The notes: a model not told the origin generated them from the sequence alone. Positions 1 to 6,211 are shown, counted from the stretch's first letter. The stretch is DNA of 6,435 nt from an uncultured Bacillota bacterium (GCA_900555365.1 USKO01000041.1:1-6435); one strand, 5' to 3'. A program made the numbers and translations.

Positions 1-3000
1 TTATTGGATATCCTTTTGTGACGGGGCAGATCAATCGAGACCTTGTTATAAAAGCGCCACTAATTTTATTTCCAGTTGTAATAGATGTTGAGGATGACAG
101 TAATGTGACTATCGAAGCCAAAAGCGATGAACTTGTTCAGTTTAACAAAGTTTTACTACTTGCCTATGCCAAGGAGCATAAACTCAATTACGAAGGTCTT
201 ATAATGGAATTTGACAACTTAGTCGATTATAAACTAAAAAGTGTAGATGACGTTATAGATTATTTAACTGCATATGGCTTTAAATTTGACAAAGACAAGA
301 AGTTTGACAATAAGCTCATCGCTTTTGATAGTATTGCAGAGCCTACTCATCGTGATGATGAACTTAAAGTTGTCAATTGTTGTGTTATTGGAAGATTCCC
401 ACTTGCCAATGCGATATATAACGACTATACAATTCTCGAAAAGAAAAAGTTGACTAATGATGCAATTGACCAACTTTTGCAGGGCAAGAATCTTAAAAAG
501 ATCAAAAAGCCTCAAGACGAAATTTATACGATAAATGACCTTGACTATGCTCAAGAGAGTGCTATTGAGAAAATAAATCAATCAGGTAATATGGTAATTT
601 ATGGTCCTCCTGGGACAGGTAAATCTCAGACAATAGTAAATATTATCTCTGATGCCATTTGTAAGAATAAAAGAGTTTTAGTGGTTTCACAAAAGAAAGC
701 TGCACTAGATGTCGTATTTAACAGACTTAAAAGCTTAAATTCAAAATGTATGTTCATAACTGATCCTGAGAAAAATAAAATTGCTTTTTATGAAAGGGTC
801 AATAAAACTCATCAAGCAGTAATGGAAAATTATCATCCGAACGAGAACATTGAAGATTTTAAGCAGGTTGAAGAAAATTTAAATAAGGAAATTGGTGAGC
901 TTCAGGTTATTTCAGACACGCTATTTACAAAAACTCCATTTGGCTTGACCTTGCAGGAGATGTATGCAAGTTCGGCTAAAATAGGCAAAAATAGCAATGA
1001 TTATGTGATTTACAAGCAGATGCTCAAAAATCACGAACTTATGAAGCTTGACTATAGAAATCTTTCTCAAACTTTGCGAGTTATAAGAGAAAAGAATAAA
1101 AGCGCGCTGTATTATAGATATATAGAGCTTAAAAAGACCAATCCTTTAATTGATCATATAAAGGCCGATGTAGATATTCATGTTATCAATCAGATGAAAA
1201 GCTATCTTAATGGTCTAATAGCCAAGACTATTATTCCATTTGATACAGCCTCACATCCTCATGCTAGATCATTGATGGTGTATATGCTTGAGAATGGCAA
1301 TGGAAATGATAAAAATTTAAAGCCACTTATCAAAATGATTTCCAAAATTGATTATCCCAAATTAAACAAGGCTTTAAGCGTATCAAAAGTTATCTTCCCT
1401 GCCTATCCATTTGTAAAATATCAACTTAATAAGAAAGAGAATGAAATAGCCCAGCAATTTGAACAGACTAAAACAGAGATAGAGCAATACATAAACAACT
1501 ATTCGCTTCTTGAAAAAGTGCTAGACAAAAAAGGTTATTTAATGACCGTTGATAATATCATAAATGGCAACACTATTTTCTTGAAGTTGTTACTAAGCGC
1601 GCTGGATGATTATGTAGAGATAAGAGATATCAATGTTGCATTAAGAGGGCTTACTAATGAGGAAAAAATAATCTTGAATTTTGCTTTTACCAATTCAAAG
1701 ACATTAAAACAATTTAAAGAGGTAATAAACAAACTTTTAGAGATAAGAGTTTATCACGAAGCTGTTAAATACGAAGAGCTTAACAAGACAAAACTTTCAA
1801 AGATAATAGATTTTGAAAATATAAGAAATAGAATTCTATCACTTAAAGAAGAAGAAAAAAATATTTCAAGTACGATATGTCTTGATAAATTTAAAGAAGA
1901 ATACATTGAGCATTTTAAAAATGATGAGGAGAACAATAAAAATTATCTTTATCAAATAACCAAGCAACAAGGATTAATGCCTATCAGGCGTTTAATGGAT
2001 TTATATGGCGATTATCTTCTTAAGCTTTTTCCATGCTGGCTTTTGTCGCCAGAAAGCGTTTCAATGATTTTTCCACTAAAGAAAAATATGTTTGACATCA
2101 TTCTATTTGATGAGGCGAGCCAGGTATTCATTGAAAATACAATTCCAACGATCTACCGCGGAAAATACATTGTCGTAGCAGGTGACTCAAAACAACTTCG
2201 TCCTACAGCTACTTTCATGAAAAGATATATGGGTAATGACAGCGAGGAGGATTTAGATCTTGCATCTCAAGCTGCGCTGGAGGTGGAAAGTTTACTTGAC
2301 CTTGCAACTTCAAGATACAACAGCACAAATCTCACATACCACTATAGAAGTAAGAATGAAGAGCTCATCAATTTTTCAAACTACGCGTTTTATGACGGAA
2401 AATTGCAAATAGCACCAAATATTTCTAAAAATATAGGTGCAAAACCAATTGAGAGAATCAAGGTCAACGGCAGATGGCTTGGTCGAAAAAATCAAGAAGA
2501 AGCAAATGCAATTGTGACTTTACTAAAAAAATTGATCAAAAACAAGAGAAATAAAAGCTCAATAGGTATTATCACTTTCAACACTGAGCAGGAAGGTGCT
2601 ATTGAAGATGCCATCGATAAAGAATGCCAAAAAGACTCAGCTTTCCGCGATGCATACATTAGAGAACAAAATAGAAAAGAAAATGGTGAAGATACCTCCA
2701 TATTTATCAAAAATCTTGAAAATGTTCAAGGTGATGAGCGCGATATAATTATTTTCAGTATTGGCTATGCAAGAAACGAATATGGCAAAGTTGTTGCACA
2801 TTTTGGCCCACTTTCAGTCGAGGGCGGCGAAAATCGTTTAAATGTTGCAGTAACTAGAGCGAAAGAGAAAATATATGTGGTTACCAGCATTGAGCCTGAG
2901 GAGCTGATGGTTGATGGGACTAAAAACGCTGGGCCAAAAATTTTCAAAAGCTATTTAAAGTATGTCAGAGCCGTTTCAAACAAAAAGAGCAAAGAAATAA

Positions 3001-3389
3001 AATACATTTTAGATGAATTTAAGCCAGCTTTAGCCGAGCCGACAGAAACGATTGTAACCAATCAGCTTGAAGAAAATATAAAAGAAGAACTAGAAAAGCT
3101 TGGCTATAGCGTAGAAACCAATCTTGGCAATACCAATTACAAGATTTCACTAGCTGTTTACGATAAAAAACTTGATAGATATTTGCTCGGTATAGAGTGT
3201 GATTATGCTGCATACAATAGCAGTGACTCAATTTTGGAGCGAGATGTATATAGGAATAAATTCCTCTCATCGCGCGGATGGAAGATTATGAGGGTTTGGA
3301 GTCGAGACTGGTGGCTTAATAAAAACAAAGTTATCTCAAATATAGTAAAAGCAATAAATAGCTCCAAAAAAGAACTTACAAAAAATTAA
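1..3389 (+). CDS. DUF4011-type superfamily 1 helicase with C-terminal Vsr/MTES_1575-like nuclease-fold domain (5' end outside window)
   Basis: This is a partial gene: the frame is open from base 3 and reads IGYPFVTGQ before the GTG at 18, matching the conserved 'GYPF-x-G...APLLLFPV' block of DUF4011 helicases. The GTG at 18 is therefore internal, and the N-terminus lies outside the window. Numbering residues from that GTG, the SF1 motifs appear in order: Q-type motif DYAQESAI (about 176-183), Walker A GPPGTGKS (196-203), motif Ia around 219-230, Walker B DEASQ (698-702), motif III GDSKQLRPT (722-730), YHYRS (774-778), motif V NVQGDERD (902-909) and motif VI NRLNVAVTRAK (939-949). The roughly 470-residue insert between motifs Ia and II is typical of the family. 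The C-terminus (about 1020-1100) matches the endonuclease-like domain ending GW-x-I-x-R-x-WS-x-DWW. The ATPase motifs are intact, so ATP-driven nucleic-acid translocation is likely. The nuclease site is altered: S1044 stands where Asp is expected. Related helicase-Vsr proteins include anti-phage factors (Hhe type, from memory). Family assignment is firm; a defence role is inference. Confidence 0.9.
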   Translation, partial: IGYPFVTGQINRDLVIKAPLILFPVVIDVEDDSNVTIEAKSDELVQFNKVLLLAYAKEHKLNYEGLIMEFDNLVDYKLKSVDDVIDYLTAYGFKFDKDKKFDNKLIAFDSIAEPTHRDDELKVVNCCVIGRFPLANAIYNDYTILEKKKLTNDAIDQLLQGKNLKKIKKPQDEIYTINDLDYAQESAIEKINQSGNMVIYGPPGTGKSQTIVNIISDAICKNKRVLVVSQKKAALDVVFNRLKSLNSKCMFITDPEKNKIAFYERVNKTHQAVMENYHPNENIEDFKQVEENLNKEIGELQVISDTLFTKTPFGLTLQEMYASSAKIGKNSNDYVIYKQMLKNHELMKLDYRNLSQTLRVIREKNKSALYYRYIELKKTNPLIDHIKADVDIHVINQMKSYLNGLIAKTIIPFDTASHPHARSLMVYMLENGNGNDKNLKPLIKMISKIDYPKLNKALSVSKVIFPAYPFVKYQLNKKENEIAQQFEQTKTEIEQYINNYSLLEKVLDKKGYLMTVDNIINGNTIFLKLLLSALDDYVEIRDINVALRGLTNEEKIILNFAFTNSKTLKQFKEVINKLLEIRVYHEAVKYEELNKTKLSKIIDFENIRNRILSLKEEEKNISSTICLDKFKEEYIEHFKNDEENNKNYLYQITKQQGLMPIRRLMDLYGDYLLKLFPCWLLSPESVSMIFPLKKNMFDIILFDEASQVFIENTIPTIYRGKYIVVAGDSKQLRPTATFMKRYMGNDSEEDLDLASQAALEVESLLDLATSRYNSTNLTYHYRSKNEELINFSNYAFYDGKLQIAPNISKNIGAKPIERIKVNGRWLGRKNQEEANAIVTLLKKLIKNKRNKSSIGIITFNTEQEGAIEDAIDKECQKDSAFRDAYIREQNRKENGEDTSIFIKNLENVQGDERDIIIFSIGYARNEYGKVVAHFGPLSVEGGENRLNVAVTRAKEKIYVVTSIEPEELMVDGTKNAGPKIFKSYLKYVRAVSNKKSKEIKYILDEFKPALAEPTETIVTNQLEENIKEELEKLGYSVETNLGNTNYKISLAVYDKKLDRYLLGIECDYAAYNSSDSILERDVYRNKFLSSRGWKIMRVWSRDWWLNKNKVISNIVKAINSSKKELTKN

Positions 3390-3416
3390 TAACCGTTTTT
3401 AAGCGGTTATTTTTTT
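3388..3416 (+). terminator. Intrinsic terminator of the helicase gene
   Basis: An 8-bp stem (AATAACCG, 3388-3395, pairing with CGGTTATT, 3404-3411) encloses an 8-nt loop and runs into a T-tract at 3410-3416. The 5' arm overlaps the last two bases of the helicase TAA stop codon, so transcription should end right at the gene end. This separates the helicase from the metal-transporter unit. Confidence 0.85.
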
Positions 3417-3453
3417 GCATTTTTGCGTAGAAAACAATAAATTGCCACTAATC

Positions 3454-3483
3454 TTGTAACAAATCACTTTGGCAGGATTATAT
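3454..3483 (+). promoter_or_regulatory. Weak candidate promoter of the ZIP transporter unit
   Basis: TTGTAA (3454-3459) and TTATAT (3478-3483) are separated by 18 bp, each matching the sigma-A consensus at four of six positions. Because a terminator precedes this gap and the downstream gene is on the same strand, a promoter is expected between 3417 and 3518. The exact boxes are uncertain, since TATATA and TATATT registers overlap the -10. The -35 overlaps a small inverted repeat, TTGT-A-ACAA (3454-3462). Confidence 0.35.
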
Positions 3484-3499
3484 ATTGATAGTGGGGGAT

Positions 3500-3509
3500 T
3501 TGTGCACAA
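3500..3509. promoter_or_regulatory. 10-bp palindrome in the leader of the ZIP gene
   Basis: TTGTGCACAA is a perfect palindrome whose right end overlaps the ribosome binding site AAGGAG. It shares the TTGT/ACAA half-sites of the smaller repeat at 3454-3462. It could be a regulator-binding site for metal control, but a 10-bp palindrome can occur by chance and no known metalloregulator box is recognised. Confidence 0.2.
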
Positions 3510-3513
3510 GGAG
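3508..3513 (+). promoter_or_regulatory. Ribosome binding site fixing the GTG start at 3519
   Basis: AAGGAG lies 5 nt upstream of GTG 3519. The frame is closed by a TAG at 3489-3491 and contains no ATG before the transmembrane segment, so this site decides the GTG start. Confidence 0.8.
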
Positions 3514-3518
3514 AAAAG

Positions 3519-4304
3519 GTGAACGAGATCACAATTACAGCTCTTGGTATTGCATTCATATTTTTAATGACTTCGCTTGGTAGCGCCATAGTATTTCTTT
3601 TCAAAAAGAATATAAGCGAAAAGATAAATAGCCTGTTTTTAGGTTTTTCGTCTGGACTTATGATAGCAGCATCAATTTGGTCATTACTTATTCCTGCTAT
3701 TGAGCAGTCGGGAAGTTATGGTTCGTTCAGTTTTGTTCCAGCTGCTGTTGGAATAATACTTGGAGGGATGTTTCTTGTCATAATCGACAAAATTATAGCT
3801 CTCTTTATAAACCGTAAAAACAAAAACAACAATTTTAGGGCGCTATCGAGAAGTGGAAAACTGTTTTTAGCAGTCACCTTGCACAATATTCCTGAAGGAC
3901 TCGCTGTTGGGCTTGCATTTGGAAATGCCTTTTTAATTGGCGGGAATTCAGCCTTCTATTCGGCGCTATGGCTGGCTATTGGTATTGGCATACAAAATTT
4001 TCCTGAAGGTGCGGCGTTAAGTTTGCCAATTAAAGAGGAGACAAATTCAAAGAAAAAGGGATTTTTTCTTGGGGTGGCTAGCGCAGTAGTTGAGCCAATA
4101 ATGGCAGTGATAGGGATTTTTTTGTCAGGCGTGCTTGCAAGCGTAATGCCTTGGCTTTTAGCTTTTTCAGCAGGCGCGATGCTATTTGTTGTCGCGGAGG
4201 AACTTCTTCCAGACGCCAAGTTGAAGAGTGGTTCTAATATCGGAACATGGGGGTTTGTAATAGGTTTTGTGCTGATGATGATATTAGATGTAGCTCTTGG
4301 TTAA
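3519..4304 (+). CDS. ZIP family divalent metal transporter (GufA/ZIP11-like)
   Basis: This 261-residue inner-membrane protein probably imports zinc or related divalent cations such as manganese or iron. The length and eight hydrophobic segments fit bacterial ZIP proteins. The two metal-site motifs are present: HNIPEG in helix 4 (residues 122-127) and QNFPEG in helix 5 (159-164). The second, followed by AALSLP, is characteristic of the GufA/ZIP11 branch rather than E. coli ZupT, which has HN-x-PEG in both. Helix 6 has VEP (191-193) and helix 7 ends in AEELLPDA (226-233), both family hallmarks. The loop between helices 3 and 4 (about 98-112) is short and basic (RKNKNNNF), without the His-rich stretch seen in many ZIPs. 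Translation starts at GTG with AAGGAG 5 nt upstream. The gene follows a terminator and reads into the 70-residue gene 33 bp downstream with no terminator between. Metal specificity and transport direction cannot be told from sequence. Confidence 0.93.
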   Translation: MNEITITALGIAFIFLMTSLGSAIVFLFKKNISEKINSLFLGFSSGLMIAASIWSLLIPAIEQSGSYGSFSFVPAAVGIILGGMFLVIIDKIIALFINRKNKNNNFRALSRSGKLFLAVTLHNIPEGLAVGLAFGNAFLIGGNSAFYSALWLAIGIGIQNFPEGAALSLPIKEETNSKKKGFFLGVASAVVEPIMAVIGIFLSGVLASVMPWLLAFSAGAMLFVVAEELLPDAKLKSGSNIGTWGFVIGFVLMMILDVALG

Positions 4305-4337
4305 CATAAAAAGTTAATTAATGCAGAAAATAAAAAC

Positions 4338-4550
4338 ATGGCATATTTCAATTATCATGCAAAAATAAAAAAATTGATTTTAAATGGTCAGCTAGAACGC
4401 TATCAATTTTTTGACGATTATCATGGAATTAAGCCCGCTCTAGTTTTATATTTTAAAAATAATCCGCCTATGCCTATAAGAAGTTATAGGTGGGAAGAGT
4501 ACATACCTTATTTAATGATGCTGAGCGAAAAAATTGATGATAAAAAATAG
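4338..4550 (+). CDS. Small conserved-looking protein (70 residues), unknown function
   Basis: This is a 70-residue soluble, basic protein with no membrane segment or signal peptide. Its pattern is NYHAKIKKLI near the start (residues 5-14), then GIKPALVLYFKNNPPMPIR (about 30-48) and RWEEY (51-55). It resembles small clostridial proteins that databases label 'thermostable hemolysin delta-VPH'; I recall this from family knowledge and could not check it. That label is historical and gives no reliable function, and nothing here looks like a haemolysin. ATG 4338 is the first usable start after the in-frame stop at 4314. No good Shine-Dalgarno site precedes it (upstream is GCAGAAAATAAAAAC), so translation may be weak or coupled to the ZIP gene. 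It sits 33 bp after the ZIP stop with no terminator between, suggesting one transcript. The coherent, non-low-complexity composition supports a real gene. Confidence 0.75.
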   Translation: MAYFNYHAKIKKLILNGQLERYQFFDDYHGIKPALVLYFKNNPPMPIRSYRWEEYIPYLMMLSEKIDDKK

Positions 4551-4567
4551 AAAAAAGCTTTTTTAAA

Positions 4568-4596
4568 TTGACAGATATTTTTTTTGATAGTATAAT
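4568..4596 (+). promoter_or_regulatory. Perfect-consensus sigma-A promoter of the serine-rich membrane protein gene
   Basis: TTGACA (4568-4573) and TATAAT (4591-4596) match the consensus at 12 of 12 positions with the optimal 17-bp spacer (4574-4590), which carries a run of eight T. Transcription should start near 4603, giving a leader of only about 20 nt that contains the AGGAGG ribosome binding site. No operator-like palindrome is evident, so constitutive high expression is the simplest reading. Confidence 0.9.
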
Positions 4597-4606
4597 ATTT
4601 AATGTT

Positions 4607-4612
4607 AGGAGG
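4607..4612 (+). promoter_or_regulatory. Ribosome binding site fixing ATG 4622
   Basis: AGGAGG, a full match to the anti-Shine-Dalgarno core, lies 9 nt upstream of ATG 4622. It decides against the longer TTG-initiated frame at 4568, whose start codon is inside the -35 box and so is not transcribed from this promoter. Confidence 0.88.
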
Positions 4613-4621
4613 ATTGAGAAT

Positions 4622-4969
4622 ATGGCAACAAAAAAATCGTCAAGTAGCAAATCAACCAAGTCATCAAGTTCATCGTCAAGCTCTTCTAGGAAAAGTAGCG
4701 TATGGGGACTAAACAAAATATCTTTTTGGATGATAGTTGCAGTTACCTTTCTTTATGCAGTATCTCTTATCTTATCTGCTATTGATGCAAATAAGCTAAT
4801 GACTGCAGTAAGAATTCTGCAAGGTATTGCTACTGCAATCATGATAGTTATTGTTGCAATACTTGCTTGGCGTTATGTAAGACCAAAGCCAGTTGTATGG
4901 AAAGTTCTTTACATTATCTGCCTACTTATAGTTATTGCAGGAATAATTGTTCCATTATGTTTAGGCTAA
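4622..4969 (+). CDS. Serine-rich small membrane protein, three transmembrane helices, unknown function
   Basis: This is a 115-residue protein of no family I recognise. Residues 4-26 are a cytoplasm-like, basic, low-complexity tail: KK, four Ser, KSTK, nine consecutive Ser, RK and two Ser. Three hydrophobic helices follow at about 33-54, 63-85 and 91-113, joined by short polar turns (DANK at 55-58, RPKP at 87-90), and almost no C-terminal tail remains. There is no signal-peptidase or lipoprotein motif, so it is probably an integral membrane protein. The nine serines use mixed codons (TCA, AGT, TCG, AGC, TCT), so the tract is kept at protein level and is not a simple DNA repeat. The start is ATG 4622, supported by AGGAGG and the promoter layout; starting at TTG 4568 would add 18 spurious residues. 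It has its own very strong promoter and strong terminator, so it is a single-gene transcript. The tail could be a phosphorylation or surface-charge region, but that is speculation. Confidence 0.85.
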   Translation: MATKKSSSSKSTKSSSSSSSSSRKSSVWGLNKISFWMIVAVTFLYAVSLILSAIDANKLMTAVRILQGIATAIMIVIVAILAWRYVRPKPVVWKVLYIICLLIVIAGIIVPLCLG

Positions 4970-5004
4970 AAATCGCACTTATTTAAGTGCGATTTTTATT
5001 TTTT
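4968..5004 (+). terminator. Strong intrinsic terminator after the serine-rich gene, possibly shared with the convergent gene
   Basis: A perfect 13-bp stem (AAAAATCGCACTT, 4968-4980, pairing with AAGTGCGATTTTT, 4985-4997) closes a 4-nt ATTT loop. A T-rich tail continues to 5004 (TTTTTATTTTTT from 4993). The 5' arm begins inside the TAA stop. The A-run in the 5' arm gives a short U-run when read from the minus strand, so it may also stop transcripts from the convergent GDPD gene, for which no closer terminator is seen. Confidence 0.92.
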
Positions 5005-5031
5005 AACTTTTTAATAAAATTAAATTAAACC

Positions 5032-5079
5032 AATGTAAATTTAGTCAAAATTCAACTTAAATTTGACTAATTTGCATTT
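5032..5079. repeat. Imperfect inverted repeat (hairpin-forming) in AT-rich intergenic DNA
   Basis: The left arm 5032-5049 (AATGTAAATTTAGTCAAA) and right arm 5062-5078 (TTTGACTAATTTGCATT) are complementary apart from one bulged T and one G-T pair. The loop is 12 nt. The core TTAGTCAAA/TTTGACTAA is a perfect 9-bp match. It lies downstream of the GDPD gene on the minus strand and could act as a transcript-end hairpin, but it has almost no G-C pairs. Confidence 0.55.
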
Positions 5080-5105
5080 AGCCTAAATTTGACCAATTTG
5101 TATTT
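5058..5105. repeat. Two-copy direct repeat, 22-bp unit, 26-bp period
   Basis: Copy one (5058-5079) and copy two (5084-5105) share the form TAAATTTGACYAATTTGYATTT and differ at only two positions, both C/T changes. The spacer is 4 bp. Copy one is also the right arm of the adjacent inverted repeat, so the element occurs three times within 75 bp in two orientations. A shorter AAATTTGA recurs at 5147-5154. The rest of 5106-5170 is plain AT-rich sequence with no gene. Confidence 0.6.
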
Positions 5106-5170
5106 TTCTCTAGCAAATAGTTTTAAAATACAATATTTTTGCAAGCAAATTTGATTTGATATTTTAAATA

Positions 5171-6115
5171 TTATTCTAAAGGTTCATCAATATATACATA
5201 ATCAACATTTTTAGAAGTGATAAAATCGCTAAAACCTTTGTCGTGAACAGTGTGTACCACAATTGATTTTGAGGTATTAAAGTCAAATTCGGTAAAGACC
5301 CACCAGTCTAGAATGTAAAGTACATAGGCTTCAATGTCACTTTTATCTTCAAAAAAATTCAAAATTTGTGGACTATTATAATGCATTTTATAGTTTGTAT
5401 ACCAAAAACGCGTGAATTTTATTTCATTATTTTCTTTAATTTGCTCATAGTTTTCCTTGCTATATACTTGAATAATAAATCTATTTAAGTCAATATCATT
5501 TTGCTGCAGAATATATGAAAGATCTTCAAGCATATTTTGAGTGTCTTCTTCTTTGGTATCAAAAATAATTGTAATATCGCTATACATTTCAAGATTTTGA
5601 ATTAACCATGGCATGGTTATGCCGTGATATTTTCCTTCTAGAAGGGTGGAAGAGAATTGTTCAAATGTAGGACGGGAATAAAAGTTTAATTCGTCTGAAT
5701 GCTCAAAGAAGTGGCTGCAAACGATCTGACCATCGCTTGTGTAAAGAAAATCAAGTTCAATATATTTATAGCCATTTTGCACATAATATATAAAGCCTTC
5801 CTGGCTGTTGAGGTAACTGTTTCCATCTAATCCGCCTGCACCGTGAACTATGTACTCATAGTTACCTGATCCATTTTTGTGTTCTGTCAATATTACAAAA
5901 TTTTGCAAAGAAAGGGTAAGACATAGAATAAAACTAAAGACTGATAAAATTTTGTTATATGTTTTCTTAGAAGCAAAGATCCAAACAGCTAAAATCATGC
6001 CCAATACTTGAAAGGTGAGTGCAACATAGAAAAATTGATAGTTGAAAAAATATTTGCCAACTTCACATATCGCCATAAAAAGTATAAAAAATAATAAGAC
6101 TAGAAATTTTTTCAT
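5171..6115 (-). CDS. Membrane-anchored glycerophosphodiester phosphodiesterase-like protein (GDPD/PI-PLC superfamily)
   Basis: This 314-residue protein has three N-terminal hydrophobic helices (about 3-19, 26-47 and 56-76). The basic SKKTYNK loop between helices 2 and 3 suggests that the catalytic domain lies outside the cytoplasm. The domain (about 85-314) has the GDPD-fold pattern: VHGAGGLDGNSYLNS with the first His at 91, IELDF (E120, D122), TSDG (126-129), SHF with the second His at 135, IIFDTKE with D186, a QVY strand near 216-218 and YIDEP near the end. The HGAGG...NS form, in place of HRG...PENT, is that of the uncharacterised GDPD-like subfamily common in Firmicutes. The expected reaction is hydrolysis of a glycerophosphodiester or similar phosphodiester from lipids or teichoic polymers; the substrate is unknown. 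The likely acid-base and metal ligands are all present. ATG 6115 is preceded by AAAGGAAA with good spacing. It is convergent with the serine-rich gene and divergent from the partial gene at the right edge. Confidence 0.85.
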   Translation of the reverse strand: MKKFLVLLFFILFMAICEVGKYFFNYQFFYVALTFQVLGMILAVWIFASKKTYNKILSVFSFILCLTLSLQNFVILTEHKNGSGNYEYIVHGAGGLDGNSYLNSQEGFIYYVQNGYKYIELDFLYTSDGQIVCSHFFEHSDELNFYSRPTFEQFSSTLLEGKYHGITMPWLIQNLEMYSDITIIFDTKEEDTQNMLEDLSYILQQNDIDLNRFIIQVYSKENYEQIKENNEIKFTRFWYTNYKMHYNSPQILNFFEDKSDIEAYVLYILDWWVFTEFDFNTSKSIVVHTVHDKGFSDFITSKNVDYVYIDEPLE

Positions 6116-6121
6116 ATTAGA

Positions 6122-6129
6122 TTTCCTTT
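6122..6129 (-). promoter_or_regulatory. Ribosome binding site of the GDPD-like gene
   Basis: Read on the minus strand, AAAGGAAA lies just upstream of ATG 6115, with AAGGA ending 8 nt from the start codon. It supports this start, which also begins with the basic MKK expected before a first membrane helix. Confidence 0.7.
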
Positions 6130-6182
6130 ATTAGAAATTTGATGTTTTATGACACAATTTTGAATAAATATCGATTTTAGAC

Positions 6183-6211
6183 TTGAAAAAGAGAAAATAA
6201 AGTATTATAAT
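6183..6211 (+). promoter_or_regulatory. Candidate sigma-A promoter for the right-edge gene
   Basis: TTGAAA (6183-6188) and TATAAT (6206-6211) are separated by 17 bp and match consensus at 11 of 12 positions. The predicted start near 6218 would give a leader of about 115 nt before ATG 6332. A second, weaker possibility nearer the gene is TTGTCA (6268-6273), 17 bp, TAGCAT (6291-6296). Confidence 0.6.

Noticed and set aside
18..20. GTG as the start of the helicase gene
   Set aside because: The frame is open to base 3 and the upstream residues (IGYPF) belong to a conserved family block, so the gene begins outside the window.
264..581. Minus-strand reading frames inside the helicase gene (also 1754-1936, 2492-2710, 2765-2947, 3019-3270)
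   Set aside because: They are antisense shadows of a well-supported gene, with low-complexity or implausible protein sequence and no own start signals.
3956..4219. Minus-strand frame opposite the ZIP gene
   Set aside because: It is antisense to the conserved metal-site helices and has no recognisable protein features.
4321..4368. 15-residue frame (ATG 4321) overlapping the start of the 70-residue gene
   Set aside because: It has no ribosome binding site and no sign of attenuator codons or hairpins; the overlap could be chance in AT-rich DNA.
4551..4564. AAAAAAGCTTTTTT palindrome as a terminator of the ZIP unit
   Set aside because: The hairpin would have only A-T pairs and a minimal loop. 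It may slow polymerase but is not a convincing intrinsic terminator.
4474..4716. Minus-strand frame across the 70-residue gene end and the serine-rich gene start
   Set aside because: It is antisense to the perfect promoter and to the serine codons, which create its acidic low-complexity sequence.
5058..5105. Start of a CRISPR-like array
   Set aside because: The spacer is only 4 bp, there are just two direct copies plus one inverted copy, and no cas genes are present.
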